Positions 1-5,249 of a stretch of DNA of 5,249 nt are shown here, piece after piece. The number at the start of each line of letters is the position of its first letter. Position 1 is the first letter of the stretch. Origin of the DNA: Gammaproteobacteria bacterium (GTDB lineage: Bacteria > Pseudomonadota > Gammaproteobacteria > Chromatiales > Chromatiaceae); contig JARFQQ010000210.1 in the NCBI GenBank assembly GCA_029287695.1, forward strand, positions 1 to 5,249. Reading direction: 5' to 3'. The notes below the pieces were generated by a model. The model ran no database searches, was not told where the DNA came from, and saw only the letters and a program-made list of their open reading frames with translations. The position numbers were made by a program, and so were the translations under genes.

Positions 1-479
1 TCCCCATTCTCGTAGAGAATGCCCAGGCGAATCTTCGCCCGCCTGCAGTCCAGGGCGGCTGCGCGTAACATCCAGTCCATTCCGGCTTCCTTGTCCTCGA
101 TCACACCCTTGCCGCGATAGAGCTGGTAGCCGACATGGTACATGGCGATCTTGTGATTCTGGGCGGCGGCCCTGTTGAACCAATCGAAGGCCAGTTCCGG
201 ATCCTCCGGCATACCGCCCGCACCATCGAGATAAAGCTTGCCAATACGGTTCTGCGCCTGCGGTAGTCCCTGGCTCGCGGCCTCGAGGAACCAGTAGGTG
301 GATTTGTCATCACTCTGCTCGACACCGTGTCCGCGCGCATAGAGCTTGCCCAGCACGAACTGCGCCTCGGCATCACCCTTGTCGGCATATTTCATGACGA
401 TCGAGATCTCGGTGAGTGGTGCGGCACTCACCGGGAACGCAATCAGCAAGAAGCCAATGGCGAGGATGTACTTTTTCAT
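1..479 (-). CDS. Secreted Sel1-repeat (TPR-like) protein, 3' end cut by window edge
   Basis: The open frame starts at an ATG (complement of 477-479) and runs off the left edge after 159 residues with no stop, so the C-terminus is missing. Residues 1-19 form a typical Sec signal peptide: a Lys-Lys start, a hydrophobic core and a V-S-A cleavage site before Ala20. About four Sel1-like repeats follow, at roughly 37-72, 73-109, 110-146 and 147 to the edge. They are recognisable by LGKLYARGHGV, W-F-x-x-AA-x-QG, IGKLYLDGAGG and YQLYRGKGV. Sel1 repeats are alpha-helical solenoid units that usually mediate protein-protein contacts, so a periplasmic scaffold or regulatory role is likely; no enzymatic domain is visible. 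On the minus strand an AAAGG (complement of 490-494) lies 10 nt before the ATG. The gene is divergent from the transporter. The family call is firm; the specific function is unknown. Confidence 0.88.
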   Translation of the reverse strand, partial: MKKYILAIGFLLIAFPVSAAPLTEISIVMKYADKGDAEAQFVLGKLYARGHGVEQSDDKSTYWFLEAASQGLPQAQNRIGKLYLDGAGGMPEDPELAFDWFNRAAAQNHKIAMYHVGYQLYRGKGVIEDKEAGMDWMLRAAALDCRRAKIRLGILYENG

Positions 480-516
480 GGCCAATTCGCCTTTCTCTCT
501 GTCCGTAAATGGCTCA

Positions 517-525
517 AGCATAGCA
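517..525 (-). promoter_or_regulatory. Candidate extended -10 promoter for the Sel1-repeat gene
   Basis: On the minus strand the sequence reads TGCTATGCT, a TGn motif joined to a TATGCT -10 hexamer. Transcription would start near 510 and give a leader of about 31 nt before the ATG at 479, long enough to include the AAAGG ribosome-binding site. No good -35 hexamer is visible, which is tolerable for an extended -10 promoter. This is a motif match by eye only. Confidence 0.35.
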
Positions 526-547
526 GAAGCACTCGCCTGCATTCGCT

Positions 548-553
548 TATACT
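548..553 (+). promoter_or_regulatory. Candidate -10 box just before the transporter start
   Basis: TATACT matches the sigma-70 -10 consensus at five of six positions. It ends 7 nt before the ATG at 561, so the predicted transcription start falls on or next to the start codon and the mRNA would be leaderless or nearly so. No convincing -35 hexamer is seen about 17 bp upstream. A promoter further upstream, inside the Sel1 gene, cannot be excluded. Confidence 0.3.
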
Positions 554-560
554 GCAGGGC

Positions 561-1859
561 ATGAATAACGCTCCCCGGGCTCCGGCTTTAACCAGACGAC
601 TGCTGAATATCGAGAGGGGTGAAGGCCCTCTGGTAGCGGCCTCTTTCATCTACTTCTTTTGTCTGCTGTGCAGTTATTACATCATTCGTCCCGTGCGTGA
701 CGAGATGGGTATCGCGGGTGGTGTCGATCAGCTGCAGTGGGTCTTCACGGGGACTTTCCTTGTGATGCTGGCCGCAGTGCCGCTCTTTGGTTTCCTGAGC
801 GCGCGCCTGCCGCGCTCGAAACTGCTGCCGGCGGTTTACCTTTTTTTCATCCTCAATTTGCTCTTTTTCCAGTTGCTGCTGGGCGGGGAATCGGCTCCTC
901 TCTGGGGTGCACGCGCCTTCTTCATCTGGGTGAGTGTTTTCAATCTCTTCATCGTCTCCGTCTTCTGGAGCTTCATGGCCGATATTTTCAGCAATGCCCA
1001 GGGGAAAAGACTCTTTGCGCTGATAGCCGCCGGTGGAACGGCAGGAGCCATCACCGGGCCTGCGATCACGACACTACTGGCCGGTCAGTTCGGGACGGCA
1101 AACCTGCTGCTGATTTCTGCCGGATTCCTCTGTGGAGCACTCGGAGCAATACTCTATCTGAACAGGCATGTGCAGAGCAGTGACAAGCGCGAACAGCAGG
1201 GACTGGGTGGATCCATCTTCGAGGGCTTCACGCAGACACTCGGCTCCAGATACCTGCTTGGCATCGGTCTCTTTATCTGGCTCTACGCGACGCTCTCCAC
1301 CTTTCTCTATTTCGAACAGGCCCACATCGTCAAGGCGGCCTTCGATGATCCCGACGCCAGGACCACTCTCTTTGCCATCATCGACCTGGCGGTCAACAGC
1401 CTGACACTCCTCTTTCAGCTCCTGATCACAGGGCGGATCATGCAGAAGTTCGGCGTGGCGACAGCGCTCGCGCTCATGCCGGGCTTGCTCGCAATCGGCT
1501 TCATGGTGCTTGCCATCGCGCCGATCCTGCCTGTGCTCATCGCAACCCAGGTCGTCCGGCGTGCCGGCAACTATGCGCTTACACGACCGGCACGCGAGGT
1601 GCTCTATACAGTCGTCCCGCGCAGCAGCAAGTACAAGGCCAAGAACTTTATCGATACTGTCGTTTACAGGGGTGCTGATGCAGCCGCCGGCTGGCTTTTT
1701 GCCGGCATGAAGTCACTCGGGATGGGGCTGACGGGTATCGCCTGGACGGCCGTTCCGCTGGCGCTGGCCTGGTGTCTCCTTGGTCTACACTTGGGTCGGC
1801 AGCAAAGAAAGATGGCAGAAAATACGGAGAATGCGCATGCTGAAACACAACCGTCGTGA
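561..1859 (+). CDS. MFS-type transporter resembling the ATP:ADP antiporter (NTT/Tlc-like) family
   Basis: This is a 432-residue polytopic inner-membrane protein with about 11-12 hydrophobic segments, roughly at 24-44, 59-80, 87-108, 118-138, 152-175, 181-201, 231-251, 270-291, 298-329 and two more between 370 and 410. The first-helix motif YYIIRPVRDEMG (residues 39-50) and the late conserved block RAGNYALTRPAREVLYT (334-350), followed by KAKNFIDTVVYRGAD, fit the bacterial MFS group often annotated as AAA-family ATP:ADP antiporter or generic MFS transporter. The substrate cannot be read from the sequence. Characterised nucleotide antiporters belong mostly to intracellular bacteria and plastids, so nucleotide exchange is not assured. 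The ATG at 561 is the only usual start near the conserved N-terminus. An in-frame extension back to 327 would run antisense through the Sel1 gene. The only SD-like bases (AGGG, 556-559) sit 1 nt from the ATG, too close to act normally. The 3' end overlaps the next gene by 23 nt. Confidence 0.85.
   Translation: MNNAPRAPALTRRLLNIERGEGPLVAASFIYFFCLLCSYYIIRPVRDEMGIAGGVDQLQWVFTGTFLVMLAAVPLFGFLSARLPRSKLLPAVYLFFILNLLFFQLLLGGESAPLWGARAFFIWVSVFNLFIVSVFWSFMADIFSNAQGKRLFALIAAGGTAGAITGPAITTLLAGQFGTANLLLISAGFLCGALGAILYLNRHVQSSDKREQQGLGGSIFEGFTQTLGSRYLLGIGLFIWLYATLSTFLYFEQAHIVKAAFDDPDARTTLFAIIDLAVNSLTLLFQLLITGRIMQKFGVATALALMPGLLAIGFMVLAIAPILPVLIATQVVRRAGNYALTRPAREVLYTVVPRSSKYKAKNFIDTVVYRGADAAAGWLFAGMKSLGMGLTGIAWTAVPLALAWCLLGLHLGRQQRKMAENTENAHAETQPS
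1826..1830 (+). promoter_or_regulatory. Ribosome-binding site that decides the reductase start
   Basis: GGAGA lies inside the end of the transporter gene. Its GGAG core is 7 nt before the ATG at 1837 but only 1 nt before the ATG at 1831, so 1837 is the better start. The position favours translational coupling with the transporter. Confidence 0.6.
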
Positions 1860-2757
1860 TTTTCTCAAATTGCTTGCAGCATCAGGTCTATCCCTCGCCA
1901 TGCCCTCGCCGGTCATTGCCAGTGACGAGACCCTGGTCCTCAAGCCGGTTCCCTCGAGCGGGGAGAAACTGCCCGTCATCGGCCTTGGTACCTCGCGTGT
2001 GTTCGAGGTCGGTTCGGGGGGATTTGAGCGAGAGGGGCCGAAGGAGGTTTTGCGCACGCTTGCGAACGTGCCCGGCAGTATGATGGACACCTCGCCGATG
2101 TATGGCAGCGCAGAGACGGTTGTCGGCGATCTCGCAGCGGAACTCGACGTGCGTGACCGGCTCTTTTTTGCGACCAAGGTCTGGACCCGGGGGCGCGAGG
2201 AGGGAATTGCACAGATGCGGACATCGATGCAACGCTTGCGCACCGACCGGCTCGATCTGATCCAGGTCCACAACCTCCTGGATACGGCAACGCACTTGCG
2301 AACATTGCGTGACTGGAAGGAGGAGGGGCGTGTGCGTTATGTCGGCATCACGCATTACCATGCCGGTGCGCATGAGAGCCTCATGCGGGTCATGCAGAAG
2401 GAGCCACTCGATTTCGTGCAGGTCAATTACTCGCTGCTCGAGCCCGAGGCACAGCAGCGTCTCCTGCCACTCGCGCAGGAGAGGGGGATCGCCATCATCG
2501 CGAACAGGCCTTTTGCACGCGGAGAACTCTTCAGGATAACGAAAGGGAAATCCCTGCCGGGATGGGCCGCTGACCTGGGTATCGCTTCGTGGGCGCAATA
2601 CTTTCTCAAATTCGTTGTTTCGCATCCTGCGGTGACAGTCGCAATCCCCGGTACCAGCAAGGCCAGACACATGCGAGACAACCAGATGGCGGGAAGAGGT
2701 ATCCTCCCCGATGCGGCGACACGCGAGCAGATGTTTCGCTACATGCGAAGCATCTGA
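1837..2757 (+). CDS. Tat-exported aldo/keto reductase
   Basis: The 306-residue product is a predicted NAD(P)H-dependent carbonyl reductase of the aldo/keto reductase superfamily. The N-terminus carries a twin-arginine signal, NRRDFLK at residues 5-11, then a moderately hydrophobic stretch and a probable V-I-A cleavage site at 26-28. The full AKR tetrad is visible: Asp84 and Tyr89 in DTSPMYG, Lys114 in FATKVW and His145 in IQVHN. The C-terminal PGTSKARHMRDN (271-282) matches the region that binds the cofactor phosphate and adenine. The fold looks complete (an AKR is about 270-320 residues), so the enzyme is probably active. Its substrate is unknown. The start at 1837 is chosen for its ribosome-binding site and because it puts the RR motif close to the N-terminus. 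It overlaps the transporter end by 23 nt, which points to one mRNA and coupled translation. Export of an NADPH-type enzyme is notable and discussed separately. Confidence 0.9.
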   Translation: MLKHNRRDFLKLLAASGLSLAMPSPVIASDETLVLKPVPSSGEKLPVIGLGTSRVFEVGSGGFEREGPKEVLRTLANVPGSMMDTSPMYGSAETVVGDLAAELDVRDRLFFATKVWTRGREEGIAQMRTSMQRLRTDRLDLIQVHNLLDTATHLRTLRDWKEEGRVRYVGITHYHAGAHESLMRVMQKEPLDFVQVNYSLLEPEAQQRLLPLAQERGIAIIANRPFARGELFRITKGKSLPGWAADLGIASWAQYFLKFVVSHPAVTVAIPGTSKARHMRDNQMAGRGILPDAATREQMFRYMRSI

Positions 2758-2803
2758 TAACGGCCTGTAACCCGGTATAGAGGGGAAGGCGACGAGACCT
2801 GAC

Positions 2804-2808
2804 AGAGG
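2804..2808 (+). promoter_or_regulatory. Ribosome-binding site for the asparaginase-like gene
   Basis: AGAGG lies 7 nt before the ATG at 2816 and supports that start. Another ATG at 2809 is in a different frame and sits directly against the AGAGG. The 58-nt gap from the reductase stop (2758-2815) shows no clear terminator hairpin or strong promoter, which fits readthrough from the upstream genes. Confidence 0.55.
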
Positions 2809-2815
2809 ATGACAG

Positions 2816-3319
2816 ATGAGTATCAGGATATTGCTGACCGGCGGCACCATCGACAAGTTCTACTCGGTTGAGGAGGGCGAGCTGACCTTCGGGGAGAGCC
2901 ACTTCGATGAAATGCTCGACCGCGCGAATGTGACGGCCAACGTGGTTGTCGAGGAACTGATGCTCAAGGACAGCCTGGAGATCGATACGGTGGAACGCGA
3001 GCAGATCCTCGAAGCCTGCGAGGAGTGCGACGAGGAATGTGTTCTGATCACGCATGGCACGGACACGATGGTCGAAACCGCCAGGTTGCTCGGTGACGCT
3101 GCTCTCGACAAGTGCATCGTTCTTGTCGGCGCCATGATTCCCTACAGCGTGCGTGACTCCGATGCCTTCTTCAACCTCGGTTTCGCTCTTTCTGCCGTTC
3201 AGTTTGCACCGCCGGGTGTTTATATTGCGATGAATGGCGAGCTCTTCGACTGGGACAACGTGAGCAAAAATTACGACGAGGGGCGTTTCGAACGTCTCGA
3301 GAGCGAGGCTGTAAACTGA
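2816..3319 (+). CDS. Single-domain asparaginase-like protein
   Basis: The 167-residue protein matches only the N-terminal catalytic domain of bacterial L-asparaginases, which are normally about 320-350 residues with two domains. Visible motifs are ILLTGGTID (5-13; Thr11 corresponds to the nucleophilic Thr12 of E. coli AnsB), ITHGTDTM (78-85; Thr82 and Asp83 correspond to the Thr89-Asp90 pair), VLVGAMIP (102-109), and MNGELFDWDNVSKN (139-152). In the last motif Lys151 aligns by eye with the catalytic Lys162. The catalytic set therefore looks kept although the C-terminal domain, which in classical enzymes adds residues to the neighbouring active site, is absent. The frame ends cleanly with a stop 37 bp from the convergent gene, so this looks like a genuine short family rather than a fresh truncation. 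The protein is rich in Asp and Glu and lacks a signal peptide, so it is probably cytoplasmic. It may be an amidohydrolase or have another role; asparaginase activity is not proven. Confidence 0.85.
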   Translation: MSIRILLTGGTIDKFYSVEEGELTFGESHFDEMLDRANVTANVVVEELMLKDSLEIDTVEREQILEACEECDEECVLITHGTDTMVETARLLGDAALDKCIVLVGAMIPYSVRDSDAFFNLGFALSAVQFAPPGVYIAMNGELFDWDNVSKNYDEGRFERLESEAVN

Positions 3320-3339
3320 CCGTGCACCGGTGCTCGGTC
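3318..3339. terminator. Imperfect palindrome between convergent genes, possible two-way terminator
   Basis: Positions 3318-3328 (GACCGTGCACC) and 3329-3339 (GGTGCTCGGTC) are reverse complements with one mismatch and could form a GC-rich hairpin that overlaps the asparaginase-like stop codon. There is no T-run on either strand, so it is not a classical intrinsic terminator. Its place in a 37-bp gap between converging genes is the main support. Confidence 0.35.
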
Positions 3340-3356
3340 CCGCCCCTGGTACCGGA

Positions 3357-4202
3357 TCAGCGTTTTCCCTCGCCGCCTGCCATATAAAGCACCCGGTCAA
3401 GCTGGCGAGTGCCGAGCAGGCGTTTGAGGATGCCAAAAAGATAGGTGGGCACTGTCACGTAGTAGCGTGGCCGTGGTCGCCTGCTTTCGAGCGCGTGGAT
3501 GACCTTTCCCAACACGGCCTCCGGTGGCAGCGTGAAGGGGGCAGCAGGCCCCTCTCTGGCAAGCCGCGCGAGCGCTCCCTTGTAATTGTCACGGTAGATA
3601 CTCTGCTCGATGTCGATGTTTTCTTTCAGGGCGTGCAGTGCATTGGCACGGAAGCGGCTCAGAATCGGGCCGGGCTCGATGAGTGAGACAGAAATTCCCG
3701 AGCCGCGCAGCTCGAGGCGCAGTGTATCCGTGAGACCCTCGAGCGCGAATTTGCTGGCGTTGTAGGCTCCCCGGAACGGCATGGCCGCGAATCCGAGAAC
3801 AGAGCTGTTGTGCACGATACGGCCCACGCCGTGACTGCGCATCACAGGGATAGCGAGTCGGGTCAGTTCGTGCCAGCCGAAAAAGTTGGCCTCGAACTGC
3901 ATGCGCAGCGTGTCTCTCGTCAAATCCTCGACGGCGCCCGGCTGACCGTAAGCCCCGTTATTGAAAAGGCCGTAGAGCTGTCCCTCGCTCTTCTCCATGA
4001 GCCCGGCGAAGCATTGTCTGACCGAGTCGCTACTGCTGTAGTCGAGGGGCAGGGTTTCGAGTCCCAGCTGCGACAGCATCTCGAGGTCTTCGGGCTTGCG
4101 GGCCGTCGCGAAAACACGATAACCGCGGGCTTTCAGACCGGTTGCTGTGACCAGGCCAATACCGCTGGAACAGCCCGTGACGAGGATGGTCTTCGATGGC
4201 AT
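3357..4202 (-). CDS. ybbO: Short-chain dehydrogenase/reductase, YbbO (SdrA)-like
   Basis: The 281-residue protein is a classical SDR, probably an NADP(H)-linked cytoplasmic oxidoreductase. The cofactor motif TGCSSGIG is at residues 9-16. The acidic-turn region FATARKPEDL (31-40) has the basic residues Arg35 and Lys36, which favour NADP. An NNGAYG motif stands at 81-86 where NNAG is usual. The catalytic residues are Asn106 (ANFFG), Ser134 (HNSSVLG), Tyr147 and Lys151 (YNASK). SLIEPGPI (173-180) and the C-terminal TLPPEAVLGKVIHAL...RPRYYVTVPT (224-253) closely follow my recollection of E. coli YbbO, an aldehyde reductase acting on medium and long-chain aldehydes. The substrate here is inferred from that likeness. 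On the minus strand CAGGA (complement of 4210-4214) is 7 nt before the ATG. The gene converges with the asparaginase-like gene and diverges from fmdB. The ortholog assignment is less sure than the family. Confidence 0.9.
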   Translation of the reverse strand: MPSKTILVTGCSSGIGLVTATGLKARGYRVFATARKPEDLEMLSQLGLETLPLDYSSSDSVRQCFAGLMEKSEGQLYGLFNNGAYGQPGAVEDLTRDTLRMQFEANFFGWHELTRLAIPVMRSHGVGRIVHNSSVLGFAAMPFRGAYNASKFALEGLTDTLRLELRGSGISVSLIEPGPILSRFRANALHALKENIDIEQSIYRDNYKGALARLAREGPAAPFTLPPEAVLGKVIHALESRRPRPRYYVTVPTYLFGILKRLLGTRQLDRVLYMAGGEGKR

Positions 4203-4231
4203 GGAAAAGTCCTGAATCTGGCGATTGTGGT

Positions 4232-4237
4232 ACTATA
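4232..4237 (-). promoter_or_regulatory. Candidate -10 box for the short-chain dehydrogenase
   Basis: The minus strand reads TATAGT, five of six matches to the sigma-70 -10 consensus. It predicts a start near 4225 and a leader of about 22 nt that still holds the CAGGA ribosome-binding site. No strong -35 hexamer is placed 16-18 bp away; a CTGACA (complement of 4261-4266) is 23 bp away, too far for a normal promoter. The rest of 4203-4276 is AT-rich and should also hold the fmdB promoter, which I cannot place with confidence. Confidence 0.35.
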
Positions 4238-4276
4238 TCGCGATTTATTTTGTATCGTCTTGTCAGGGTAGAGAAC

Positions 4277-4546
4277 ATGCCGATTTACGAGTACCGTTGC
4301 GATGAATGTGGTCATGAAATGGAAGTCATGCAGAAGCTCAGCGATGCTGCACTGTCAGATTGCCCGGCGTGCGGCAAGCCCTCCCTCAAGAAGCTGATTT
4401 CTGCAGCCGGCTTTCGTCTCAAGGGTGGAGGCTGGTACGAAACAGACTTCAAGGGCGGCAGCAAGAAGAATGTCGCAGAAAGCAGCAAGGAGAGTACCTC
4501 CTCTGGCCATGCTTGTGGCACAGGTGGTTGCCCGAGCTGCAAGTAG
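4277..4546 (+). CDS. FmdB-family zinc-ribbon protein
   Basis: The small 89-residue protein starts MPIYEYRCDECGHEMEVMQ, the hallmark of the FmdB family. Two CxxC pairs (Cys8/Cys11 and Cys29/Cys32) form a predicted zinc ribbon. The middle ISAAGFRLKGGGWYETDF (41-58) is a conserved family block. The Ser/Lys-rich tail ends in Cys80, Cys85 and Cys88, a second possible metal site. FmdB was named as a putative regulator linked to formamidase or amidase genes, but the role of the gammaproteobacterial members beside aspS is not established. The ATG at 4277 is chosen because family members begin exactly there. AGGG at 4265-4268 lies 8 nt upstream, and the in-frame extension to 4196 would run into the divergent gene. 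A terminator-like hairpin follows, and aspS is 74 bp downstream on the same strand. Confidence 0.92.
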   Translation: MPIYEYRCDECGHEMEVMQKLSDAALSDCPACGKPSLKKLISAAGFRLKGGGWYETDFKGGSKKNVAESSKESTSSGHACGTGGCPSCK

Positions 4547-4569
4547 TACCGGGGATACAAGCCAGCAGA

Positions 4570-4599
4570 GGCACGCCGGTCAGCCGACGTGCCCTTTTT
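4570..4599 (+). terminator. Intrinsic terminator or attenuator between fmdB and aspS
   Basis: GGCACG (4570-4575) pairs with CGTGCC (4588-4593). The stem continues after one C-A mismatch with CGG/CCG (4577-4579 and 4584-4586) closed by a TCAG loop. A run of five T (4595-4599) follows after one C. This is a good Rho-independent terminator for fmdB transcripts. It ends only 21 nt before aspS, so it may also work as an attenuator. Confidence 0.75.
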
Positions 4600-4620
4600 C
4601 GTTCCAGAGACTAGAAAACA

Positions 4621-5249
4621 ATGATGCGGACTCACTACTGCGGACACCTCAATGCCGAGCATGTCGACCAGGCGGTCGAGCTGTGCGGCTGGGCTCATCG
4701 ACGGCGCGATCATGGCGGCGTCATTTTCATTGACCTGCGCGATCGCGAGGGCCTGGTTCAGGTCGTCTACGATCCCGATATCCCGGATGTCTTCAGTACA
4801 GCCGAACAGGTGAGGAACGAGTTCGTATTGCGCATCAGGGGAGTCGTCAGGCTGCGCCCCGAGGGGACTGTCAATCCCGACTTGCCGACCGGTGAAATCG
4901 AGGTGCTTGGCAAGGAGCTCGAGATTCTCAATCGTGCCGATACACCGCCCATACAGATGGACGAGGACAATGTCAGCGAGGATCTTCGCCTGCGCTTTCG
5001 CTACATCGACCTGCGCCGGGAAGAGATGCAGAAACGCATCCAGCTGCGCGCCCGTGTCACGCGCGAGGTGCGCGATTTTCTCGATGCCAGCGGCTTTCTC
5101 GATATCGAAACCCCGATGCTGACACGCGCGACTCCCGAGGGTGCACGCGACTACCTCGTACCCAGCCGGACGCACGAGGGCAAGTTTTTTGCGCTGCCCC
5201 AGTCGCCCCAGCTCTTCAAGCAGCTTCTCATGATGTCGGGCATGGATCG
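4621..5249 (+). CDS. aspS: Aspartyl-tRNA synthetase, 3' end cut by window edge
   Basis: This is the first 209 residues of a class II aminoacyl-tRNA synthetase that charges tRNA with aspartate; the full enzyme is about 590 residues. Residues 1-105 form the OB-fold anticodon-binding domain ([38 protein letters not shown]). The catalytic domain then opens with RFRYIDLRR (125-133) and the motif 1 region [26 protein letters not shown] (158-183), then the [14 protein letters not shown] block (191-204). Conservation with E. coli and Pseudomonas AspRS is very high. His31 and Gly82 mark a probable non-discriminating enzyme (see findings). ATGs at 4621 and 4624 are both possible; 4621 gives the MM start I recall for Pseudomonas-type enzymes, 4624 the E. 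coli-like MRT start. The ribosome-binding site is weak (AGAGA, 4606-4610). There is no room for a full promoter after the terminator. Confidence 0.97.
   Translation, partial: MMRTHYCGHLNAEHVDQAVELCGWAHRRRDHGGVIFIDLRDREGLVQVVYDPDIPDVFSTAEQVRNEFVLRIRGVVRLRPEGTVNPDLPTGEIEVLGKELEILNRADTPPIQMDEDNVSEDLRLRFRYIDLRREEMQKRIQLRARVTREVRDFLDASGFLDIETPMLTRATPEGARDYLVPSRTHEGKFFALPQSPQLFKQLLMMSGMD

Noticed and set aside
327..560. An N-terminal extension of the transporter to an ATG at 327
   Set aside because: The added 78 residues are antisense to the Sel1-repeat gene and its signal peptide, and look nothing like a transporter N-terminus. The family N-terminus fits 561.
1780..1836. Upstream starts for the reductase at 1780 and 1831
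   Set aside because: 1780 would bury the Tat motif and lies deep in the transporter gene; 1831 is only 1 nt from the ribosome-binding site. 1837 has proper spacing.
1888..2856. A 322-codon minus-strand open frame across the reductase
   Set aside because: It lies wholly antisense to a clearly conserved AKR gene, its translation shows no recognisable motif, and GC-rich coding DNA commonly leaves long antisense frames open.
2606..3436. A 276-codon minus-strand open frame across the asparaginase-like gene
   Set aside because: It covers parts of three genes, has no family motif, and is antisense to the conserved asparaginase motifs. It is a shadow frame.
3810..4271. A 153-codon plus-strand open frame opposite the dehydrogenase
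   Set aside because: It is antisense to the conserved SDR catalytic region and shows no domain of its own.
4196..4276. An N-terminal extension of the zinc-ribbon protein
   Set aside because: It would overlap the divergent dehydrogenase start and its promoter region. FmdB proteins begin with MPIYEY, exactly at 4277.
4312..5175. A 287-codon minus-strand open frame across fmdB and aspS
   Set aside because: It crosses two very well conserved genes and the terminator between them. The translation has no recognisable domain.
1..5249. CRISPR arrays, tRNA genes, insertion sequences, toxin-antitoxin or defence genes
   Set aside because: No regularly spaced repeats, cloverleaf-like segments, terminal inverted repeats or transposase and defence motifs were seen on either strand. 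The window reads as core metabolic and accessory genes rather than a new system.

Overview
The window looks like an ordinary chromosomal segment of a free-living gammaproteobacterium of fairly high GC content (judged by eye, not computed). The best evidence is at the right end: a small FmdB-family zinc-ribbon gene followed by aspS, a pairing common in Gammaproteobacteria. The AspRS N-terminus (MMRTHYCG...) resembles Pseudomonas-type enzymes more than the E. coli type. I see no tRNA or rRNA gene, insertion sequence, CRISPR array, phage gene or recent-transfer signature, and no clearly new multi-gene system.

Layout. (1) 1-479, minus strand: a secreted Sel1-repeat protein, cut by the left edge. 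(2) 480-560: an 81-bp divergent promoter region. (3) 561-3319, plus strand: a likely three-gene operon. It holds an ATP:ADP-antiporter-like membrane transporter, a Tat-exported aldo/keto reductase whose start overlaps the transporter's end by 23 nt, and, 58 nt further on, a single-domain asparaginase-like protein. (4) 3320-3356: a 37-bp convergent gap with an imperfect palindrome. (5) 3357-4202, minus strand: a YbbO-like short-chain dehydrogenase. (6) 4203-4276: an AT-rich divergent regulatory region. (7) 4277-4546, plus strand: the FmdB zinc-ribbon gene. (8) A strong intrinsic-terminator-like hairpin at 4570-4599. (9) 4621-5249, plus strand: aspS, cut by the right edge.

How the genes may work together. 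fmdB and aspS are neighbours with a terminator or attenuator between them, so readthrough may set aspS expression. The AspRS carries His31 and Gly82, the residues associated with non-discriminating AspRS in Pseudomonas aeruginosa. This predicts indirect Asn-tRNA(Asn) synthesis through GatCAB. The transporter and reductase are probably translationally coupled, but the sequence does not reveal a shared substrate. Several starts were set from ribosome-binding sites or family N-termini and are shorter than the longest open frame.
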